28,254 nucleotides of DNA. Source: SVTX01 sp045542075 (GTDB lineage: Bacteria > Bacillota > Clostridia > Oscillospirales > CAG-272). The notes beneath the pieces are model-generated. The model had not been told where the DNA came from, did not search any database, and saw only the letters and a program-made list of their open reading frames with translations. Positions within the stretch are counted from its first letter, which is position 1; each line of letters starts with the position of its first letter. Positions 22,873 to 28,254 of this stretch are shown piece after piece. Made by a program: the position numbers and the translations under genes. Location: the NCBI GenBank assembly GCA_045542075.1, contig JAZQKI010000038.1:1-28254 (forward strand). The letters run 5' to 3'.

Positions 22873-24515
22873 TATTCTGCAATTCCAAGTCCTGTTTCTG
22901 CAACGGGAGATACAAAGAAAACATCTTCTATAACAACGTCCTCAACAGGCGCAGGAACCTGTGCATAGGGATTGTCAACCTCGCACTTAGCGATAGCGTC
23001 AACTACATCCATGCCTGCAAGAACGTATCCGAATGCGGCGTAATTTTTATCCAGGTCCGTATAATCCGCATGCATTATAAAGAACTGCGATGAGGCTGAA
23101 TCATAAGTAGTTGCGCGAGCCATGGAAATAACTCCCGCTATATGTGAAAGATTGTTCGTATGTCCGTTAAGCTCAAATTCTCCTACTATTCTGTCTGATG
23201 TCTTTGTGCTTCCGTCCGCCTTCTTGTATCCGCCCTGTATCATAAAGTCTTTGACTACTCTGTGTATGATAATATCCTTGTAAAAGCCCTCTGATACAAG
23301 GGTTTTGAAGTTCTCTACCGTTGCGGGAGCAACGTCACCTCTGAGCGCAAGCACAATGCTTCCGTATCCCTTGATCCTTATCGCTACAAAGTCGGTAGCA
23401 GTTTCACTCTTGACAAAATCTGTGACGTTATATGCGCCGATCTGCGTCGAGACAGCCTCCATATTTATGCTCTCTCCCGTACCCGTAGCGCTCGTGTCAA
23501 GCACGCCGCCCTCTGTATTAAGATCCGATGTGAAGTTATAGTCGCCGCACAATGTGCAAAAGCTTCCTTCATATTCATGCTGAATTATAGGAGATACCTT
23601 AGTTTGTGTGTTTGAGCACTGTGTGCAGGTGCGCTTCTGAGTTCCCGTCTTTGTGCAGGTCGCGGGGATCTCATCCACCCAGTCACTATAGGTATGCTCG
23701 CAGGGCTTGTATTCTGTTGTGGATCCGATGCCCGTACCCTCAACAGGCTTTACGAAAAATGCTTCCTTGATAACGATATCCTCAACGGGCGAAGGAGATG
23801 TGGACCCGGGATTATTTACCTGACAGCTTGCGATAGCGTCAACAACGTCAAGACCCGCAAGAATATATCCAAAGCCGGCATACTGACCGTCAAGATGAGG
23901 GCTGACCTCGTGCATAAGGAAGAACTGTGACGTCGCAGAGTTCATAACGTTTGTACGCGCCATAGAGATAACGCCCTTTACGTGAGTGAGCTTGTTTTCA
24001 AATCCGTTTGCGTTGAACTCACCGACTATTGAGCTTGTATTCTTCGCCGTACCGTTTGCGTACATTCCGCCGCCCTGTATCATAAAGCCCTTTATGACTC
24101 TATGGAATATCAAGTCTGTATAAAAGCCTTCCGAAACAAGCTTCTTGAAGTTAGCGGCGGTTTTGGGTGCTATATCTGAACGCATAACCAGGATTATATC
24201 ACCGTAGTTCTCTACTCTTATAACTATAAAATCAGTCACGTCTTCGGTCTTGGCAAAGTCATCGTAATCGTAAGCGTTGATCTCACCCTTAACCTTGCTC
24301 ATATCAACGTCAACGCCTATGCCAGTGTTCCTGGAGTCGTAATACACTCCCTCGGTGTTGACACTCTTATCCGATACGTATTCGGGAAATTCCACGGTCG
24401 CGCCGTTGTTATTGCCTTCGTTATTGTTATTGTCATTGTTTGTTTTGTCATCGCACGCCACAAAGCAACAAGCGGCAAGACATATTGTAATAAATAATAT
24501 TAAAATTTTCTTCAT
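22872..24515 (-). CDS. Lipoprotein with two tandem cyclophilin-type prolyl isomerase domains
   Basis: Predicted extracellular, membrane-anchored peptidyl-prolyl isomerase helping exported proteins fold. The ATG at 24515 has AAGGAA about 8 nt upstream. The 547-residue product has a signal peptide with lipobox (Cys21 after FVA), an Asn-rich linker (25-37), cyclophilin domain 1 (about 94-258), a Cys/His linker (272-323: Cys272, 287, 297, 300, 320, 323) and cyclophilin domain 2 (about 374-538). FHRVIKGFMIQGG (137-149) recurs as IHRVVKDFMIQGG (417-429), GVISMAR at 181 and 461, and SATSQFFLM at 193 as SASSQFFIM at 473. The offset is always 280 residues. Both domains keep the active-site Arg (139, 419) and QFF segment. 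Single-domain forms are the norm. Confidence 0.92.
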   Translation of the reverse strand: MKKILILFITICLAACCFVACDDKTNNDNNNNEGNNNGATVEFPEYVSDKSVNTEGVYYDSRNTGIGVDVDMSKVKGEINAYDYDDFAKTEDVTDFIVIRVENYGDIILVMRSDIAPKTAANFKKLVSEGFYTDLIFHRVIKGFMIQGGGMYANGTAKNTSSIVGEFNANGFENKLTHVKGVISMARTNVMNSATSQFFLMHEVSPHLDGQYAGFGYILAGLDVVDAIASCQVNNPGSTSPSPVEDIVIKEAFFVKPVEGTGIGSTTEYKPCEHTYSDWVDEIPATCTKTGTQKRTCTQCSNTQTKVSPIIQHEYEGSFCTLCGDYNFTSDLNTEGGVLDTSATGTGESINMEAVSTQIGAYNVTDFVKSETATDFVAIRIKGYGSIVLALRGDVAPATVENFKTLVSEGFYKDIIIHRVVKDFMIQGGYKKADGSTKTSDRIVGEFELNGHTNNLSHIAGVISMARATTYDSASSQFFIMHADYTDLDKNYAAFGYVLAGMDVVDAIAKCEVDNPYAQVPAPVEDVVIEDVFFVSPVAETGLGIAE

Positions 24516-24540
24516 TGTGATATTCCTTTTCTTTTTTATT

Positions 24541-25524
24541 TCAAAGCAGCTCCGCACGAAGCTCTGCGCCCGACCTTGCGCTTATATACGCGGGAGGGAC
24601 GTCAAGCACAGTCTTGCATCCGACAGCGCCCTCAAAATTCATTCTGTATGCAGCTCTTGCGTAAGCTACAAGCACCGATGCGGTAAACTCGGGATTGGAG
24701 TCAAGCTTCAAGCTATACTCAATTATGTGATTATGCTCAAGCTCAGCTCCGGTTTTTCCGCTTCGGATAACAAATCCCCCGTGAGGTATTCCCGCGTGAT
24801 CGCGGTCAAGCTCCTCCTTGGAAATGAAATGCACCGTTGTGTCGTAGTCCGTAAAATAGTTGGGCATATTCTTGATTTCGCTTTCAATTCTCGACTTATC
24901 CGCGCCCTCAGCAGCCACCACAAAGCACTCTCGCACGTGCTTTTGGCGTGTAGTAAGCTCGGGATTATCACCGCGTCTTACCGCCCCAAGCGCATCATCA
25001 ACTGGAATTGTGTACTGCTTTGCATCAAGCACGCCGTCAATGCGTCTTATAGCGTCCGAGTGACCCTGACTTACGCCGCGTCCCCAGAATGTGTAGTCCT
25101 TACCGTCAGGCAGTATCGCACCGCCAAAAAGACGGTTGAGCGAGAACAAGCCCGGGTCCCAGCCTACCGAGATGAGCGCAACCTTGCCAGACTGCTTTGC
25201 AGCCATGTCAACATTCTCAAAATGCTCGGGGATCTTTGCGTGAGTGTCAAAGCTGTCAACGCAATTATAAAGCTTCGCTATTGCGGGAGTCTGTGTGGGC
25301 AGATCAGTTGCGCTGCCTCCGCAAATTATCATTACGTCTATTTTATCTGTCATTTCGGATATCTTGTCTACATGATAGACAGGTACGTCCCTCACAGTCT
25401 TGACGCTCTCGGGCGCGCGGCGTGTGAATACGCCGACAAGCTGCATGTCGCTATTCTGATAAACTGCGCATTCAACTCCTCTGCCGAGGTTTCCATATCC
25501 GAAAATGCCTACTCTTATACTCAT
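24541..25524 (-). CDS. ddh: meso-Diaminopimelate D-dehydrogenase
   Basis: NADPH-dependent one-step formation of meso-diaminopimelate from tetrahydrodipicolinate and ammonia, feeding lysine and peptidoglycan synthesis. The 327-residue product is full length: Rossmann motif GIFGYGNLGRGVE (6-18), CGGSATDLPTQTP (about 69-81), DSFDTHAKIPEHF (about 90-102), SVGWDPGLFSLNR (about 118-130) and the substrate region GRGVSQGHSDAIRRIDGV (about 148-165), all characteristic of Ddh rather than of the DapB/DapL routes. AAAGG precedes the ATG and a good promoter lies upstream. The cyclophilin gene follows after a 25-nt gap with no terminator visible between them, so the two may be co-transcribed. Confidence 0.96.
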   Translation of the reverse strand: MSIRVGIFGYGNLGRGVECAVYQNSDMQLVGVFTRRAPESVKTVRDVPVYHVDKISEMTDKIDVMIICGGSATDLPTQTPAIAKLYNCVDSFDTHAKIPEHFENVDMAAKQSGKVALISVGWDPGLFSLNRLFGGAILPDGKDYTFWGRGVSQGHSDAIRRIDGVLDAKQYTIPVDDALGAVRRGDNPELTTRQKHVRECFVVAAEGADKSRIESEIKNMPNYFTDYDTTVHFISKEELDRDHAGIPHGGFVIRSGKTGAELEHNHIIEYSLKLDSNPEFTASVLVAYARAAYRMNFEGAVGCKTVLDVPPAYISARSGAELRAELL

Positions 25525-25562
25525 TTTGGGGTTTGCCTTTCTATGAAAAATTCAACATTAAC

Positions 25563-25591
25563 ATTCTACCACAAAGGACTTGTATTTTCAA
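25563..25591 (-). promoter_or_regulatory. Promoter of ddh
   Basis: On the reverse strand TTGAAA (25586-25591), 17-nt spacer, TAGAAT (25563-25568), about 40 nt before the ddh start. Confidence 0.7.
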
Positions 25592-25642
25592 TAGATTAAA
25601 CGTAATTTTTTGAAAAAATACACGAAGAGATCACATAAGGGC

Positions 25643-25671
25643 TTGACATCAAGCTGTAAAAGTGTTAAAAT
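25643..25671 (+). promoter_or_regulatory. Promoter of pnuC
   Basis: TTGACA (25643-25648), 17-nt spacer, TAAAAT (25666-25671). Transcription would begin near 25678, giving a leader of about 105 nt. Confidence 0.82.
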
Positions 25672-25677
25672 ACTGAA

Positions 25678-25780
25678 AAAGAATAAACAATCTGCCACCG
25701 GGTAGGAAATGCAAGGCATTCGTTTGCGTATCGTTAGGTCTTTGAAGATACGTATAACGAATGTTTATTTTTTTGGAGGT
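25678..25780 (+). promoter_or_regulatory. Structured pnuC leader, candidate riboswitch or attenuator
   Basis: Three hairpins can form in order: CTGCC-ACCG-GGTAG (25692-25705), AATGC-AAG-GCATT (25708-25720), and a long hairpin with CATTCGTT/AACGAATG (25717-25763) and CGTATC/GATACG. The long hairpin is followed directly by TTTATTTTTTT, like an intrinsic terminator, and then by the GGAGG ribosome site. The second and third hairpins share CATT and exclude each other, and AATAAACA (25682-25689) can pair with TGTTTATT (25762-25769) across the U tract. This is the usual architecture of a ligand-controlled terminator. I do not recognise the aptamer family. Confidence 0.6.
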
Positions 25781-25783
25781 TTT

Positions 25784-26476
25784 ATGAGGAAAATCAAGAA
25801 TCTTATGAAATATTTTTCTAAGGGAGAGTTTATATTATGGTGCTCCTCAATTACATTTATTATCATTTCTTTTTGTATATTTGACAGAGAAAGCTACTTA
25901 ACTCTTATCGCTTCTCTGATAGGTGTAACCTCCTTGATATTCAGCGCAAAGGGTAATCCATTTGGACAATTCCTGATGATTATTTTCAGTTCATTTTACG
26001 GCATTATTTCTTGGGGCTATGCATATTATGGCGAGATGATAACATATCTTGGCATGACCGCGCCAATGGCAGCTTTTGCTTTGGTCGCTTGGCTGAAAAA
26101 CCCTTATAATCAAAATAAATCAGAGGTCAGAGTAAACCGTGTGAAAAATAAAGAAATATTTTTTATGCTTGCTCTGACGGCCATTATAACCTTTATATTT
26201 TATTTTATATTAAGAGCCTTTTATACGTCAAATCTGATCCTAAGCACGTTATCTGTTGCCACAAGCTTTATCGCGGTATATTTAACCTTCAGGCGAAGCG
26301 CGTATTTTGCCCTTGCGTATGCTTCCAACGACGTCATTCTTATTTGTCTTTGGATAATGGCAACGATAGAAGATATCTCATATCTCTCGGTCGTTATCTG
26401 CTTTGTGATGTTTTTGGTAAACGATATTTACGGTTTTTATAGCTGGCTGAAGATGGGTAAACGGCAAGCAAGCTAA
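25784..26476 (+). CDS. pnuC: PnuC-family vitamin transporter (nicotinamide riboside/mononucleotide)
   Basis: A 230-residue membrane protein that by family facilitates uptake of nicotinamide riboside, trapped inside by phosphorylation; relatives carry thiamine or other vitamins. The ATG at 25784 follows GGAGG. About seven hydrophobic helices are visible, with the PnuC signature elements LIASLIGVTSLIFSAKGNPFGQ (split across about 42-63), SSFYGIISWGYAYYGEMITYLGMTAP (about 69-94), and the second-half repeat FALAYASNDVILICLWI and FVMFLVNDIYGFYSWLKMG at the end. The aromatic WGYAYYGEM and NDIYGFYSW segments are typical of the substrate site. Substrate is not certain without the regulator or leader identity. 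Confidence 0.88.
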   Translation: MRKIKNLMKYFSKGEFILWCSSITFIIISFCIFDRESYLTLIASLIGVTSLIFSAKGNPFGQFLMIIFSSFYGIISWGYAYYGEMITYLGMTAPMAAFALVAWLKNPYNQNKSEVRVNRVKNKEIFFMLALTAIITFIFYFILRAFYTSNLILSTLSVATSFIAVYLTFRRSAYFALAYASNDVILICLWIMATIEDISYLSVVICFVMFLVNDIYGFYSWLKMGKRQAS

Positions 26477-26516
26477 AACAAAGCAGTCCAAGACGGCACT
26501 TGGACTGCTTTGTTTT
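26475..26516 (+). terminator. Two-way terminator overlapping the pnuC and MFS stop codons
   Basis: An 18-bp perfect stem, AAAACAAAGCAGTCCAAG with its complement, and a 6-nt loop. It overlaps the stop codons of both converging genes. Confidence 0.93.
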
Positions 26517-27738
26517 ATTCACGGTTGTTCTCTGTTGTATTTTTGTTTATGCCCTTTATTAAAATCGCGCTGACCAATGCTGACGCTACGAATATTACGA
26601 GCAACAGAACCGAGCCAAAGTCGTTTTGAGGAGTTAAAAGTATCATAAGAATTCCAATAACTCTGCCCGCCGCGATAAAGAACTCTCTGACGGTATGTAC
26701 CTCAGCCGCCTCATCCGTCATTCCCATTTTTTGCTCGATAATATTAAAATACGTGTTTATTACAGGCATATTTATGAAAATGTTGAAAAAGCTATATACA
26801 AAATAGAATATACTGAGTGTCCAGAGGTTAAAGTCAAACCACATAACACAGCATGCGGCAAGTGTAAGCACCGTTCCTATGAGTATGGATTTTACTCTGT
26901 TTTCCTTTGAAATAACAACGCCATAGACTATTGCACCAACAATAACAAGCACACTGCCCACTCCTGCAATAAGACTGACGGTCATCTCGTCGCTTACAAA
27001 TCGGTACACAAGTATGACCAAATAAAATCCTATAGTAAAGCATCTGAAATTATCCAGCAGATTTACTATCATAATGCGCCTGCCGTCTTTGTTCTTGCAT
27101 ATGGTCTTGCATACGTCAAGGAAGCGGACTTTTTTGTTGCAGGTTTCTATTTTTTGGAGTCTTGTCGTAGTAAACAGCGCCGCAAGGGCTATCAATGCAA
27201 CAAGGCCAAAAACAATTTTGTATCCGATAAACTCATTGAACGCTGTTGTAAGATATCCCGAGATTATGGGAAGCACGAGCGATATTACCGTGCCAAGCAC
27301 TGTCAGAACACCCGATATTGCGTCTCGGTTTCCGTCGTGGGTATAGTGGAGCATCTGCACGCTGTAAATAGCGTAGTAATATCCCGCGCCGAAGCTTATA
27401 AGCGCCGCGAGTAAGGGATACAGAAAGGCGATGTCCTCTCCGAAAATGCACATAAGAACAAGCGCCACGGCGTAAAAGCCGAATCCTATTCTCTGGGTCA
27501 GAAGATATCCTCCGCGCCGTGATATCCAGAAGGACGTGCACATAGCGATAGGCTGGACGGTTGCCAATATAATATTGTATATCATCGCCTCGTTTGAGGT
27601 GGTGCCGTATGCTTTAAGCAGAAAGGTGTTTACAAAGATGTTCAGTATGGTTATCATACCGTTGAAGAACACCTGTAAGTAAACAAAGCTACTTACCTTG
27701 CGGTCGGAAAGACACGCGAATTTTTCTTTGAATTTCAT
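26515..27738 (-). CDS. Major facilitator superfamily transporter
   Basis: A 407-residue integral membrane protein of about 12 helices, the usual MFS size. A cytoplasmic N-terminus (MKFKEKFACLSDRK) precedes the first helix; the loop between helices 2 and 3 has SFWISRRGGYLLTQRIG, a variant of the MFS A-motif. A central cytoplasmic loop at about 195-220 (KIETCNKKVRFLDVCKTICKNKDGRR) divides the two halves. It most resembles YihP/MelB-like and other Clostridial carriers of unknown cargo; no substrate can be assigned. A GAGG site precedes the ATG, and a perfect consensus promoter lies about 35 nt upstream. Confidence 0.83.
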   Translation of the reverse strand: MKFKEKFACLSDRKVSSFVYLQVFFNGMITILNIFVNTFLLKAYGTTSNEAMIYNIILATVQPIAMCTSFWISRRGGYLLTQRIGFGFYAVALVLMCIFGEDIAFLYPLLAALISFGAGYYYAIYSVQMLHYTHDGNRDAISGVLTVLGTVISLVLPIISGYLTTAFNEFIGYKIVFGLVALIALAALFTTTRLQKIETCNKKVRFLDVCKTICKNKDGRRIMIVNLLDNFRCFTIGFYLVILVYRFVSDEMTVSLIAGVGSVLVIVGAIVYGVVISKENRVKSILIGTVLTLAACCVMWFDFNLWTLSIFYFVYSFFNIFINMPVINTYFNIIEQKMGMTDEAAEVHTVREFFIAAGRVIGILMILLTPQNDFGSVLLLVIFVASALVSAILIKGINKNTTENNRE

Positions 27739-27771
27739 GATTGCCTCTACAAAAGATTATAACTGTATGTT

Positions 27772-27800
27772 ATTATACCGCATTTGAAAATGGGTGTCAA
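27772..27800 (-). promoter_or_regulatory. Consensus promoter of the MFS transporter gene
   Basis: On the reverse strand TTGACA (27795-27800), 17-nt spacer, TATAAT (27772-27777). A second TATAAT-like box lies 13 nt further down. Confidence 0.85.
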
Positions 27801-27889
27801 TAAGATGTGTGGTTTTTTTATAGTTTTTTATCTGTGATAATACAAAAGTCATCTCTCACAAAAAAAGAAAAGTTTTTTCAAAAAAACTC

Positions 27890-27918
27890 TTGACAAAGCC
27901 ACTCTTGTGATGTATAAT
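27890..27918 (+). promoter_or_regulatory. Consensus promoter of the tRNA-Leu genes
   Basis: TTGACA (27890-27895), exactly 17 nt, TATAAT (27913-27918). Just upstream is an A/T-tract palindrome (AGTTTTTT-CA-AAAAAACT region, 27871-27888), which could act as an UP element. Confidence 0.88.
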
Positions 27919-27949
27919 ATTCGTGTTGCACGAGCGACGAATGTTTTAT

Positions 27950-28033
27950 GCGAGAGTGGCGGAACTGGCAGACGCGCACGTTTGAGGGGCGTGTGGTTAC
28001 ACCGTACGGGTTCAAGTCCCGTTTCTCGCACCA
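27950..28033 (+). tRNA. tRNA-Leu (anticodon GAG)
   Basis: Acceptor stem GCGAGAG/TTCTCGC, class II long variable arm, anticodon stem CACGT/GCGTG around loop TTGAGGG, T arm with GGTTCAAGTCC, and encoded 3' ACCA. It reads CTC and CTT, the leucine codons used most by several genes here such as murA and glyA. Confidence 0.96.
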
Positions 28034-28035
28034 AA

Positions 28036-28076
28036 ATTAAAGGGATAGACATCGTCTCTCCCTTTAATTTTTTAAT
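28036..28076 (+). terminator. Terminator-like hairpin between the two tRNA-Leu genes
   Basis: AAATTAAAGGGA pairs with the TCCCTTTAATTT downstream and is followed by a T-rich tract. The second tRNA begins about 10 nt later. Confidence 0.65.
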
Positions 28077-28083
28077 TTAATAT

Positions 28084-28170
28084 GCGGATGTGGCGGAATT
28101 GGCAGACGCGCTGGATTCAGGTTCCAGTGAAAGCAATTTCATATGGGTTCAAGTCCCTTCATCCGCACCA
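28084..28170 (+). tRNA. tRNA-Leu (anticodon CAG)
   Basis: Acceptor stem GCGGATG/CATCCGC, anticodon stem CTGGA/TCCAG around loop TTCAGGT, long variable arm (TGAAAGCAATTTCA), T arm GGTTCAAGTCC and encoded ACCA. It reads CTG. Confidence 0.97.
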
Positions 28171-28176
28171 AATAAG

Positions 28177-28222
28177 AACGCAGAATAGGATACAAGAAAT
28201 TGTGTCAATTCTGCGTTTTTTA
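28177..28222 (+). terminator. Terminator of the tRNA-Leu genes
   Basis: A long hairpin: AACGCAGAAT/ATTCTGCGTT at its base and GATACAA/TTGTGTC above it, with loop GAAA, followed by a run of T. Confidence 0.9.
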
Positions 28223-28254
28223 TTGCCTTTTAGGGGTATTTTTGCCCTTTTGAG

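Noticed and set aside
24355..25599. Long plus-strand open frame (414 codons) opposite ddh and the start of the cyclophilin gene
   Set aside because: It spans two clear minus-strand genes and their gap, has no ribosome site, and no domain is recognisable.
25678..25780. Assignment of the pnuC leader to c-di-GMP-I, TPP or preQ1 riboswitch families
   Set aside because: The conserved core sequences I remember for these families are absent, so no family name was given.
27849..28052. Minus-strand open frame across tRNA-Leu
   Set aside because: It is read from the tRNA gene and its promoter; translated tRNA fragments of this kind are a known annotation artefact.

Overview
The window looks like a chromosomal segment from an anaerobic, endospore-forming Firmicute of class Clostridia, probably an uncultured gut-type lineage. 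Seen directly: a complete spoIVA (spore coat ATPase) with a sigma-E-like promoter, a T-box leader on thrS, an SLH-domain surface protein, lipoproteins with lipoboxes, strong AGGAGG-type ribosome sites, and many near-consensus promoters (TTGACA, 17 nt, TATAAT). The finer placement is inference. I see no phage, plasmid, insertion sequence, CRISPR array or defence cluster. Most genes are conserved housekeeping genes in short transcription units, many separated by clear intrinsic terminators.

Layout. 1-1300: 5' part of thrS (minus) with its T-box attenuator. 1316-1884: a methylglyoxal synthase-like gene with its promoter (minus). 2016-3303: glyA (plus) and a two-way terminator. 3301-4585: an XRE regulator followed by a small lipoprotein gene (minus operon). 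4601-10447: a minus-strand run of an MsmK/UgpC-type sugar ABC ATPase, tex, an RsuA-family pseudouridine synthase flanked by two copies of a palindromic interspersed repeat, a D-2-hydroxyacid dehydrogenase and a 66-residue membrane protein. 10457-11383: a divergent protein resembling uronate isomerase. 11469-13955: PHP phosphatase and MutS-like ATPase (plus operon) and terminator. 13959-15272: SLH/Ig-like surface protein (minus). 15420-17627: RluA-family pseudouridine synthase overlapping a DUF3810-like membrane metalloprotease. 17638-18177: a long AT-rich gap leading into murA. 18178-19805: murA and a tiny Cys-rich lipoprotein. 19813-22865: divergent spoIVA and radA. 22872-25591: a lipoprotein with two tandem cyclophilin domains, and meso-diaminopimelate dehydrogenase (ddh). 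25643-26516: pnuC behind a structured leader that looks like an attenuator or riboswitch. 26515-27800: an MFS transporter. 27890-28222: two tRNA-Leu genes (GAG and CAG).

How the genes fit together. Several support cell-envelope growth: murA and ddh for peptidoglycan and lysine precursors, the SLH protein, and the exported foldase. Others support translation: thrS, tRNA-Leu genes, RsuA and RluA enzymes, tex. Others serve carbon and cofactor supply: glyA, MsmK, the hydroxyacid dehydrogenase, PnuC. The least explained items are the pnuC leader, the exactly 280-residue internal duplication in the cyclophilin lipoprotein, the reduced uronate-isomerase-like protein, the methylglyoxal synthase-like protein with altered catalytic positions, and the ACGACA-rich region upstream of murA.
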